Below, piece by piece: positions 1 through 12,000 of a stretch of DNA of 64,000 bases. The DNA lies in NCBI GenBank assembly GCA_009746045.1, contig RPFO01000418.1, forward strand, positions 993,582 through 1,057,581, read 5' to 3'. A program made the translations under genes and the position numbers. Numbering within the stretch: the stretch's first letter is position 1; the number at the start of each line of letters is the position of its first letter. Below the pieces are notes generated by a model. That model did no database searches and was not told the origin of the DNA. It worked only from the letters and a program-made list of their open reading frames with translations. This DNA is from Mesostigma viride. Lineage: Eukaryota > Streptophyta > Mesostigmatophyceae > Mesostigmatales > Mesostigmataceae.

Positions 1-1
1 A

Positions 2-53
2 AGCCACTGCAGCGGCACGTATGCTGTCTGCACCTCACAGTTCAAGTGTGCGG
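2..53 (+). CDS. Exon (partial): Cys-rich mini-module
   Basis: The frame reads SHCSGTYAVCTSQFKCAG up to a GTGAGT donor at position 54, ending in phase 1. The C-x6-C-x5-C spacing resembles the later mini-exons at 3338 and 4463. The 5' boundary lies at or before the window edge: the CAG at 10-12 would give the wrong phase for an acceptor. Confidence 0.55.
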
Positions 54-3000
54 GTGAGTTGGATGCCGTCAAAGCATGATGGTATGCTTAGCACAGCCTG
101 CCTTGCATTCAGCCCATGTGGGTCCATACGTACTACTACCACGACCACACATGGGTGCCTGGGTGAATCTCCTTGCTCACCCGTGTGGGTCCATCCTTCG
201 CAGGCGGTCCACAAATACTCGGTATTGCAGTCCGCACCAACATGGCGTTCCGCATCACAATGGCACCATTGAGCTACCTCCGCAATAGGCTAGCTCTTGC
301 GCACGTTATCAGCTTGTGGTTGCGAACGTTACTCCCATGGCTGCGGTCGTTTCACGGTGTTCGTTATGGCATACAGTGATGCCTGAATTCAATGAGACGC
401 ATCCCAAAATTTGGACTTTGGGATGCACTCAGAAAGTCGGGACGTCCCACCGTGCTGAGGTCAGTGTCCCACCTAGAATAGCACTAATCTCGGCTTAGGC
501 AGCTATCGGAGGCTATCGATGAGCCTCAGGGGGACTGGGTTGGGGGATGGAAGAGCTTGGCGCAATTACATGATTGGGAGGCTACCCCCCCCCCCCCTCC
601 CCCTTCTCATCTTTAGTTCTTATGTTGATGAATATGTATTTGTTAATCGGTTTTCTCTGAATATAGCTAAATTAACGCATGCGGGAAAGTAGGGCGGCTA
701 TGCCTTGGCCTGCATGTGGAAGGCTGTCTGCGACATGGGCTGACTAATTCGTTCTGTACAAAGGGTTTCATGCTCGCCTGAGTTTTCCTTGAATGACCCG
801 GCTGTTTATAAGGGTGGGTGGCTATTAATTAGTGGTCCAAAAAAATGACTAGTAGGTTTTATATTACTTGCTTGCAAAGACTCGTAATCTTTTGTACCGG
901 CTGTGATGAGCCATGGACCTGTAGGGTCGGCTGGTTGCTTAATGAATCATTGACTGATTTGTTTAGTGAGTCGTGATTAATTATTGTATAGTGGACTCGG
1001 ACCGGCCCAAGTGGTCGATGGGCGAGATTTATGTTTGTCAGGTTTGAGAACCTTGTACGACAACCTCAACGGTTAACGCACTAGCCTGGGGGTGGGTGGC
1101 CACGTGATTTGTAGTGGCGTTTTCAGCACTGTTCAGGCCGGTGCGTGACGCACGCCGGTGTTAGTTAATTTAGGATTATGTCAGCTTTCGTAAATCACGA
1201 AGACTATGCAGGGGAAAGAGCAAACTAGAGAAATGTGGGAGTCCGAGCCAGCCGAAGGAATTGCACCAGCCGAAGGAAGTACACAAGGAAGGAATTGCAC
1301 CCCGCTAACAAGCTTCTCATAGACTACCTAATCGTGAATGCGGCAGCCTGCCCCTGTCCACACCGGAATGATCTAGGAAGCTTGGGTGACAAGAATGTCA
1401 GCCCGTGTAGGGAGGAACCACAAATGGCCCTAGCTTGTCAAAGCAATCGACAGGCGCTGCCGCCAATAGGAGGACCAGGTAAGAGCTGACCTCGAGCCGC
1501 TCTGGCCTTCGTGGTCCAGCCCTCGTGCGTGGCGCTGGCAGCACTAATGGAAAAACTCAGCCGCTTTGTAGCGGGAGCTGGGAGGCAGGCAACCGGTGAT
1601 TCTGCGCGCTGCGCGTTTGGCAGCAGTCCAGCTAGAAATTTTGACTTGCTGGGGTTGTGTGAAATCAGGAACGAGGTTGTTGAGAGAAGGGACGCTTCTC
1701 AGTGCAAACTTTCTTTAGTAGGGCAATCACCTTCATGGCCATGCATCCAACGGTAATCGTCTGAAAGGCCCTCGTAACACATCTAAAGCCCGAACGTCAT
1801 TTTGTATGGATTGCATCATTGCTCAGGGCTCCACATATGGCGCTTCGTGTGCCCACGCGGCGCTGCCAACTGTCATGGCATGCGCGCGGTGTCCCACTGA
1901 TCGCAAACGGAGGCACCCGCTGCCTCCGCATGGCAGTTGGTTTGGTTCTTTCAGGTTGCCTGTCTTTCCTTGACGGCCCCAAACACATTATTATTATTAT
2001 TGTTATCATTATTATTGTTTGCCCCAACGCTTCCTGACAACACAATGGAACATCGTTACTTTTGCCTCTTGCATCCGTCATCGCGCGCGCGTGCAGCTGA
2101 CGTGAACCCCCCTGAGATCTCCTGCCCGGCCAGCGTCGTGGTGCAGACCTTGGACCTCACCAAACCTACCTCTGTCGCATTTAACATCTCTGCCACCGAT
2201 GAAGAAGTCAACTACAATGCTACCCTTACTTTAGAGTGCAAGGCTTCCTTCCCTGACGACCAGGAGGTCTCCTTTGCGGGTGACGATGGTTTCCTGAACG
2301 TCATCAACGGCTTTCTTGTGGGGAGCACGAGCGTGGAGTGTGTTGCCACTGATGCTGCCAACCGCACGGACACGTGCGCGTTCGTGGTGACCGTGGGTAC
2401 GCGTTTACTGAATCACAACAGTTCCGATATATCTAGCTATCTGTACGCGCTGTACTCATCCATCCATCATGGGCCTGACTGCTGTGGCGTGCAGGTCTGC
2501 AGGGAAAAAGCCCCTCCTGATCCACACCTACTTCTATTTATGTTCAGACTGGGGATGTGCATAGCATAGATAGGAATCGCGTTGCCTAGCGTGTATGGGT
2601 CAACTTCATCACTATGCATGAATCCCCACTCTGAACATATTAGCATAGATAGGAATCGCGTTGCCTAGCGTGTATGGGTCAACTTCATCACTATGCATGA
2701 ATCCCCACTCTGAACATGTTAGCATAGATAGGAATCGCGTTGCCTAGCGTGTATGGGTCAAGGTGATCGTTGGTGTATTGGGAGTACCTTACCCGGGCAC
2801 GCAGAAGTGTCTGTCCTGGCTGCCTCTGGCTCGTCCGGTGATGATAAGAGTACTATTTTCTGTAGGCTTGGTTTGTCGCTTAGAGCATTCTCTGCCGAGT
2901 GGTCTTCCCGTTGGACGTTCTCCTCAGCCAAGCGCATATGGGGGTGGCGCATATGCGGAGCAGCATGCCCCATGTGTCGTTGGCAGCCTTCTTCACAAAA

Positions 3001-6000
3001 AGCCTACAACAACAACAATAAGCCTTGTTGCCTAGTTCGTTGGCAAAGTCTCGCGCTTCCAAGCAGCACCAGCTGGGAAACTGCTCACAACATGCGTGTC
3101 TGGTGCGGGTCGAGCTAATGCTAATTAATTAGCTAATTAATTAGCACGTATGAGTACGAATTGATAAGGACGTAGACTGCGTCATGTGGGCACCAATAAA
3201 AGAACCTTTCAACCCATATACCCAATAAGAACTTTGGGTTGAGCAAGAAGGGTCGAGAGGGTCGAACCATACCCCATGTATTCACGTGCTGCGTCTGTAC
3301 TGCGCGGCCTTATTGTAATGAACGACCCTACATGCAGACTGTGCCCCGGGGCTTTGTCCGGCGAACACCTTCTGCAGCCGCTTCGGGTGTATAGGTGAGC
3401 CAGATGCCAGAAGGTGCCTATGCATCTAATAATAGTAATAAAGATAATAATAATAATCATAGTAAAGTGATAATACACCTGCGTGGGCGGTACCATGCAA
3501 GGCCAATGCCTTGGTAGCACACGTCGTGGCGTGCTGAGCAAGAATCATGTTGTGCTATCTACCAGGTCTTGCTTGGCACGCCGTACATTGTAATGCCAAT
3601 GCTATGCCACGGTAGGATACATGCCTATGATGGAACCTGTGTGGTGGCTTTCCGTATCGCCGTAGGTAATGTCATAGTGGTGCTATCAGCTATGCAGAAA
3701 GCTTGTTTGTCCATTCTTGGTCCTGACTTCACAAAAGCCGCGGGAAGGGGTCGTTAATATGACGTATCTGGGTGAGAGCTTGGCTGTGATTGAAGCAGGT
3801 GTTTCAGGCTTGGTTCATTAGGTTGGTCCGCGTGACACCTTGGCTAAGTGTGAACGAAGCAGTTCACGGCCTGACTGTTGTTTGTAAGCGGGCCCGACGG
3901 CTGTTGCATCTTTCAGTTGCATCCAGTCCGCTGTTGCTCTGCTGCCTGCTTCCGTGCAGTGTAGGGTGGTGTACCAAGACCCATCACTTTTGAATGCCCT
4001 CTTTGCAGATGCGGAGTTTGGTGGCCGCTAACATACGAACAAGTGTTCCTCCGATGTTCGATCCTTCGCAGTTGCATGTGCAAAAGCTTCTCTGCCCATG
4101 CGTGGTGCATCCTTCGCTGGCATGCTGCCATCAGTTTACTGCCAACTGGCATCCGCATTCCCTGTGAGAGGGTTTCGTTGCCAATACTGCGATGCTCTTG
4201 CCCCTGAGCTTTCACCTTACATCTAGTCCGTCTGGTTGGCGTACGTACTACAAAAACATGATCATAGTCAAGCCGTTCGCTCAACCCCATGATGACGGGA
4301 TGCGCACAAGAATCTTGCGCGCTGCATGGAATGGCGCACCTTCCGGTGCAAGTGACTGCATGCCCCGTGGAGCTGCTGACGCCTGTTCTTGCTCCTTGTG
4401 GATTGCCCCCTCTGTGTGCCTCGATCCCTCGATCCCCACAAAACGCTCCTGTTTGATGGCAGAGTGCCGAGATGATGGCGATTGCGGCGCTGGCTTGATG
4501 TGCCGAGGGTACACTTGCATGGGTACGTGATGCCAGTACTAAGGCGGGATTCGAGGTAAATTCGAGACCTATACGTGGTGCAAGTAGTTTGTTGGGATGG
4601 CATCACGCATGAGCAAGGTGCGCAGACAGATGCAGATGGCGTGATGCACACGGCTAGCTTGGTTTGCATGGTTTGCATGCGGCTCGGCTTACAAACGTGG
4701 ATGCCTCTCAGGGGTGGAGTGTCGCCTCCGGTTGCCACTTCCGAGTGCATGACTTCCCTGGCTGCTGCGGCGCATGTATGAACAACAAGTACACACATTC
4801 GGAAACCAAACCCAGGGCCGGTGGCCGCCTTTCAAAGCCGCAGAATGATATCCGTTTCAGAACAAGCATGTTCAGAAGAAGAGACATTTGGAATGGTGCA
4901 GCTAGAGAACAATACCTAAAAACAGAGAAGACTCGGCAGATATGGCAGGAAGGCACAGGGAGCGCGAGGGTTCCCTGCGGCAAACAGCAGAAAAAGTAGC
5001 AGCAAGCTGACCCCTGGCAAAGAAAGTGGGCGAAGAAGAAAGAAGAAAAGAAAAAGGGACTACTAGGGTACGTCTGGCAGTGCAGGAGCCTCTTATTGCA
5101 CGGATCATGTTTAGTGTTTCTATTAATACCACGACACCCTGTAGTAGCCAGGTTCCCCGTACAGCCCAGCCCTCCAGACTATGAGGTGAACTATGTAGAT
5201 GTACGTAAACGAATGTACATGTGGTGTCCAGCTCTTTCCCCAGCCATGCAATGTCCAGCCGCTGGAACGAGGTGCATGCACCTAGTTGAGGTGGATGCAC
5301 CTAGTTGCACACAGCCTGCAAATGTGGTGTGGGTCAGCCACACACACACACAGCAGAATACCATAACTGGTGGCATGTGCTAGTCGCGTGTAATGATACG
5401 AGCTACCATGGTCCGGATTCTCCCGATTTCTGGCCTGCGCTGGTTGTCTCCTTGATACGGATTCTATGAATTAAGGGCGCCGTCATGGCTGGTGTGCCCG
5501 GCGACCGCCGCCCACTGCCCTACCTGTACTTCCTCCCCTAGACCATACACAGCTGTATCCACCTGTACTTCCTGCTAGTCTGGCCGATGCCTCGCAGATT
5601 GCAGACTGCCGGTGCGATATGCTGTGTGTACTGTACATGTCCGCGGGTGCCTTGCACAGTATTTCGAATTGTGCATTGTGTGTTGCACTTTGTCTTTGCA
5701 TACTCCATATTATGCGTCGCAGACTGCGTAAGCAACTCGCCTGGCAATGGCTCCGATGTGGGTTGCACTGAGGACGGGATGCCCTTCTGTGCGGCGCCCC
5801 CCCTTGACTTTTTGATCAGCGCGGGCGAGTACGAGGCGGGATTCTGCGTGGGTATGTCTTTTGTTTTCTTGCACCCTGTTTGGGCGTGTGTGCTTGCGTG
5901 CACCGCCCTCTGGGACGGCCTTTTGGCAAGCGGAGTTGGTGCTTGAGGTCCTGAGGGGGTGAGGGGCTGGGGTTGGGAGGTTTGAGGGATGGATCCTTAT

Positions 6001-9000
6001 CTGTCATCCTGCGCACGCTGTGTGATGATGTGCGCGTACTGTAGGGCCTGCTGTTGGCCGCAACGATACAACGCGCCCATGTACGCACAGTCAGTCCTGG
6101 GAATGGTTTATGCGCTCCTTGGGATGGTTTTGTCTAATCGTGACGCACACATGGTGTGTGTACAGTTGTACACATAGTACAGACGGCTCTCGTCTATTGT
6201 TAGAACGTGGTTCGTGGGGCACGCACGGCGCTGCCATGAAGGTTTGATTGCCGTGGAAATTTTGTTGGTGGGGAAACCTGGCAAGACACGCGGTCCGGAG
6301 CCTTGAGCGGCTCCACCTGTCAGTCGACCGTGTCGTGTGTCGTGGATTCTGGCTGGGACGTCGATGTGCTGTCAGCGATGGCGCGTCTGTCGCGTTTTGT
6401 TCATGCAGTGATTGATATCATTGGACGCTGGTTCACGAGGCCAAAAGCCTCGGAGACCAGAGCGCTCCACATCGGACCGTTGTGATGTGAGCTCCACACT
6501 GAACCATTGCGCTCCACATCGGCAGTGTTGCAGGTTGTGCAATCCGCATGGCCGGGTCGCCAATCTTATAATATCTGCTTTATCCAGAAACAATTTCCAA
6601 CCTTATAATATCTGCTTTATCCAGAAACAATTTCCAACCTTATAATATCTGCTTTATCCAGAAACAATTTCCAATCTTATAATATCTGCTTTATCCAGAA
6701 ACAATTTCCAATCTTACAATATCTACTTTATCCAGAAACAATTTCCAATCTTATAATATCTACTTCATCCACTAACTATATCTACTACTATATCTACTAC
6801 TTGTTTCTGGATAATCTACTTTATCCACTTACTATATCTACTACTATATCTACTACTTGTATCTGGATAATGTACTTTATCCAGAAATAATTTACATAAC
6901 GGTGGCCATCGTGAACTGTGGTTTACCATATGCTTAAGGAAGACCTCCAATAGAGAATCTCCCAGTGCATTGTCTCCAGGAGAGAATCCGTGATACTGAA
7001 CCTAGACATACACGCGGCTTCCCATGGACTCATCTTGTTGCTCGGTGTGCATGTATACAAGCACAGGCTAGTTGCGGGCCATATTTGAAAGGTAAGTTGG
7101 TAATTAGCAACAATAAGGAATGTCATCGCCCGCGCCTCATCATGTTGCCCAAGGCGATACGTACATAACCCTTCCTGCCGCATGGATCCCTCGCCTAGCG
7201 TTGCCCCCTCCGCCTCCCTTCTTCTGCCTCGAATCCACATGATCACCCCCGCCCCGGTACACATATGTAGTAGCATGTGACTATGTTACTTGCTTGTTCC
7301 TGTCCAAGTGCGCTCTTATGGTGTTGCCTGTCTCATTCATGTAACTTGTCATCTTCAGTGAATATTTTTAACCGCTATTGAGTGATAGGGGCTTGTGGGG
7401 TACTGGGGAACCATGCTTGAGTGATGACAAATGAGTGGTATGTGAGTGATGAAAATATTGACTTTTGGTGGCGTGCTGTCATACATCCACTCACACCCAT
7501 CCTCCAGCATGCCTCGACTCCGAGGGAGGCGTTGAGGTGGACGCAGGCTGCACCGCGCAGAAGCCCATGTGCGTGACCACGCACACGTTTGCGACCAAGG
7601 GCCTCAACGTGCTCGCAGTGGGGGCCACCGCGGAGTGTTTCGGTGAGTCTGTGCCTCGTGTTTGATGTTGGCCAGTTTGCCTCACTGGCCAGGGGCGATG
7701 AGCCATATATTTCTCGTGTAGGGCTCATTTTGGTGCTGTCACTGCCATGTGCTCACATGCCCTACCAAGGCCCTTTTTCTTTTTTTTGCATGGGTTAGTG
7801 CTCTCATGTAGTTTTTGTGGCGCTCTCAGCCGCCTTTCTGACTTTGAGGCAGAGGACAAGCAAGCCAAGGGGATTTATCCTGGATGGTGTTGAGAGTACT
7901 CTTCTCGATGCTGCCCGAACGCTTTCCAAGGTGGCGCCGGAGCCCAGCTGGACTCTTCAATGATTTGCTGGTATCTTGAAAACGTTCTAATATACATCCT
8001 CTTCGTGGGTACCTTGAAACTAGTATGTTATTAATCCTCTTCATCGGTAAATTTAAAATGTTCTCCTATCCATCCACTTCGTTGGTACGCTTAAAATGTT
8101 CTCCTGTACATCCTTACCAAGACCGGCTCTCCGTCGGCTGCCCGAATAAGACCTCATAATCATTTAGATATAATATTTTATATCTAGTAGTACCAGGAGT
8201 AGTATTTCATGCTCCTCTCCTTGTATCACGCTTCCATCGTAACGCGGTCGCCTGTCCACGGTACACTGGGCCTGGGCTCCTTGGGGCGGTCAGCCTGTCA
8301 AGACGAGCAGGACGGCTGCGTGCTAAAGCCGGTTGGGTTGTTGCGTTGGGTTGTTGCGTGGTGTTCATGTGTTGGGTTGTTGCGTTGGGTTGTTGCGTGG
8401 TGTTCATGTGTTGGGTTGTTGCGTTGGGTTGTTGCGTGGTGTTCATGTGTTGGGTTGTTGCGTTGGGTTGTTGCGTTGGGTTGTTGCGTGGTGTTCATGT
8501 GTTGGGGTGATGTGTTGGGTTGTTGCGTTGGGTTGTTGCGTGGTGTTCATGTGTTGGGTTGTTGCGTTGGGTTGTTGCGTTGGGTTGTTGCGTGGTGTTC
8601 ATGTGTTGGGTTGTTGCGTTGGGTTGTTGCGTGGTGTTCATGTGTTGGGTTGTTGCGTTGGGTTGTTGCGTTGGGTTGTTGCGTGGTGTTCATGTGTTGG
8701 GTTGTTGCGTTGGGTTGTTGCGTGGTGTTCATGTGTTGGGTTGTTGCGTTGGGTTGTTGCGTGGTGTTCATGTGTTGGGGTGATGTGTTGGGTTGTTGCG
8801 TGGTGTTCATGTGTTGGGTTGTTGCGTTGGGTTGTTGCGTTGGGTTGTTGCGTGGTGTTCATGTGTTGGGTTGTTGCGTTGGGTTGTTGCGTGGTGTTCA
8901 TGTGTTGGGGTGATGCGTTGGGTTGTTGCGTGGTGTTCATGTGTTGGGTTGTTGTGTTGGGTTGTTGTGTGGTGTTCATGTGTTGGGTTGTTGCGTTGGG

Positions 9001-12000
9001 TTGTTGCGTTGGGTTGTTGCGTGGTGTTCATGTGTTGGGTTGTTGCGTTGGGTTGTTGCGTGGTGTTCATGTGTTGGGTTGTTGCGTTGGGTTGTTGCGT
9101 GGTGTTCATGTGTTGGGGTGATGTGTTGGGTTGTTGCGTTGGGTTGTTGCGTGGTGTTCATGTGTTGGGTTGTTGCGTTGGGTTGTTGCGTTGGGTTGTT
9201 GCGTGGTGTTCATGTGTTGGGTTGTTGCGTTGGGTTGTTGCGTGGTGTTCATGTGTTGGGTTGTTGCGTTGGGTTGTTGCGTGGTGTTCATGTGTTGGGG
9301 TGATGTGTTGGGTTGTTGCGTGGTGTTCATGTGTTGGGTTGATGCGTTGGGTTGTTGCGTTGGGTTGTTGCGTGGTGTTCATGTGTTGGGGTGATGCGTT
9401 GGGTTGTTGCGTTGGGTTGTTGCGTGGTGTTCATGTGTTGGGGTGATGTGTTGGGTTGTTGCGTTGGGTTGTTGCGTGGTGTTCATGTGTTGGGGTGATG
9501 CGTTGGGTTGTTGCGTGGTGTTCATGTGTTGGGGTGATGTGTTGGGTTGTTGCGTGGTGTTCATGTGTTGGGGTGATGTGTTGGGTTGTTGCGTTGAATT
9601 GTTGCGTGGGGTTAACCCGGTGGGTTGATGCGTTGGGTTGATGGTGGGGTTGATGCGTTGGGTTGGTTGGCACTTGCATGGGTTCCACAACGCTGGAGGC
9701 CTGTCACCAGATGATCCGGTCAGCTACGTGCCAATGTAGTTAATGGCTGGTTGAGATCAATGAGGTTGACTGGGTTGGGCTTACCACTTGGTTTCCACGG
9801 CTGCATGGTGCAGCCTGTCAGGACGACCAGGCTGGCTACAGCACTGACTCTGGCTGCACGGATGACGCGCCGTACTGCAACTTCGACCGCAACGAGGAAG
9901 GATACGCCCAGGGCTGCACGGGTGAGTGACCACGCGGCAACACCCAGGTCGCTTAAGGGGGGGGGGGGGGGGGAAGGCTTGGAAAAGCAAGCGTGCAATG
10001 ACATAAAAAGCCTGTGATCAGGCGGGGCTGCGCACGCCAAGGGGATGTCACCGATTGGAACCATGGCATCAGGATCAGGGTGCATACTACTATCCACATG
10101 GCCATACATTTGGCCATGTACTTGGCTTGCAGCTGCACATTGTAAGGGCCTGTTTCGTCCTAGGCCGGCCGTTTGTTCCCCTTGTGTGCGTGCTTCCTTG
10201 GGTTGCGTAAACGGGTACCAGACATTCCTCCGCAGTTGCTTGCCTCGTGGGCTTGGCACCCTGTGAGCACGCATACCCGCATCCACGTGGTCACTCTGCT
10301 GATGTGGTCACTGTGCCGACTTGGTCACTGTGCTGACCTAAAATGTGTCCTGTTTCTTCACCCACGAGATCTTCTGTTTTCTTACGCTATCTTGTGCTAT
10401 CTTTGCTATCTTTGCTATCTTTGCTATCTTTGCTATCTTTGCTATCTTTGCTATCTTTGCTATCTTTGCTATCTTTGCTATCTTTGCTATCTTTGCTATC
10501 TTTGCTATCTTTGCTATCTTTGCTATCTTTGCTATCTTTGCTATCTTTGCTATCTTTGCTATCTTTGCTATCTTTGCTATCTTTGCTATCTTTGCTATCT
10601 TTGCTGTCTTTGCTGTCTTTGCTGTCTTTGCTGTCTTTGCTGTCTTTGCTGTCTTTGCTGTCTTTGCTGTCTTTGCTGTGTTTGCTGTGTTTGCTGTGTT
10701 TGCTGTGTTTGCTGTGTTTGCTGTGTTTGCTGTCTTTGCTGTCTTTGCTGTCTTTGCTGTCTTTGCTGTCTTTGCTGTCTTTGCTGTCTTTGCTGTCTTT
10801 GCTGTCTTTGCTGTCTTTGCTGTCTTTGCTGTCTTTGCTGTCTTTGCTGTCTTTGCTGTCTTTGCTGTCTTTGCTGTCTTTGCTGTCTTTGCTGTCTTTG
10901 CTGTCTTTGCTGTCTTTGCTATCTTTGCTATCTTTGCTATCTTTGCTATCTTTGCTATCTTTGCTACCTTTGCTATCTTTGCTATTTCTGCTGTTTTTGC
11001 TATCTTTGCTATCTTTGCTATCTTTGCTATCTTTGCTATCTTTGCTATCTTTGCTATCTTTGCTATCTTTGCTATCTTTGCTATCTTTGCTATCTTTGCT
11101 ATCTTTGCTATCTTTGCTATCTTTGCTATCTTTGCTATCTTTGCTATCTTTGCTATCTTTGCTATCTTTGCTATCTTTGCTATCTTTGCTATCTTTGCTA
11201 TCTTTGCTATCTTTGCTATTTCTGCTGTTTTTGCTGTTTTTGCTGTTTTTGCTGTTTTTGCTGTTTTTGCTATCTTTGCTATCTTTGCGATCTTTGCTAT
11301 CTTTGCTATCTTTGCTATTTTTGCTGTTTTTGCTATTTTTGCTGTTTTTGCTGTTTTTGCTGTTTTTGCTATCTTTGCTATCTTATGCTATCTTTGCTAT
11401 GTTTTTGCTGTCTTATGCTGTCTTACACGATCATCTGTTGTCGTGCGGATATGTGCGCGCGCGTCTACGTCAACCGCTGGGTACATCGCACGTTTCTTTG
11501 TGGTGTAGAATTTCCCAACCCATCGTGCGTGTTCGAAGGGGAAGACGCCGTGCTGGAGAAGAACAACGTCACGTGCTACACCGATCTCGCCGTGGGGGCC
11601 CGCATCAGGCTCACGATGGCCAACTGCACGGTGATCCGCCTCAACTTCACCGCGCTGGCCGCATCCATGGCCAGCGTGCTGAACGTGTCCGCGTGCGCGG
11701 TGCAGCTGGACTTGGTCTCCAGCGACGTGGTGCCTCCCCAGAGGCGCCTGCTGCAGGTTGCGCCGGGCAACTTCACGCTGCTCATGACTGTGTTCTTGGG
11801 CGATGAGCAGCAAGGGAATGATTTGGTCGCTCGCCTCGGCACCTCGGTCGAGCAGGCCATCCTCCTATCCTCTCTGGACCTGAACATCGGCGACGTCGTC
11901 AACATCGACATCACCGCGGCCTTGATCCAGTTGCGCACCGTCACGTCGGACCCGCACTTCGTCACGCCCCAAGGGCACAAGTTTGACTTTAACGGCGTCG

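Noticed and set aside
5600-5650. Additional mini-exon (CRCDMLCVLYMSAG)
   Set aside because: Phase fits but the donor (GTGCCT) is weak and the Cys spacing differs from the other mini-modules.
6303-6410. Additional Cys-rich exon (STCQSTVSCVVDSGW)
   Set aside because: No donor in the required phase and the spacing does not match the GCT module.
8209-9690. Several long open frames on both strands through the 13-bp minisatellite
   Set aside because: They arise from a stop-free repeat read in all phases; no start context or conserved domain.
10343-11806. Long (LLS)n, (CYL)n and (AIF)n proteins
   Set aside because: Translations of a 9-bp repeat; the real coding part begins at the acceptor before 11509.
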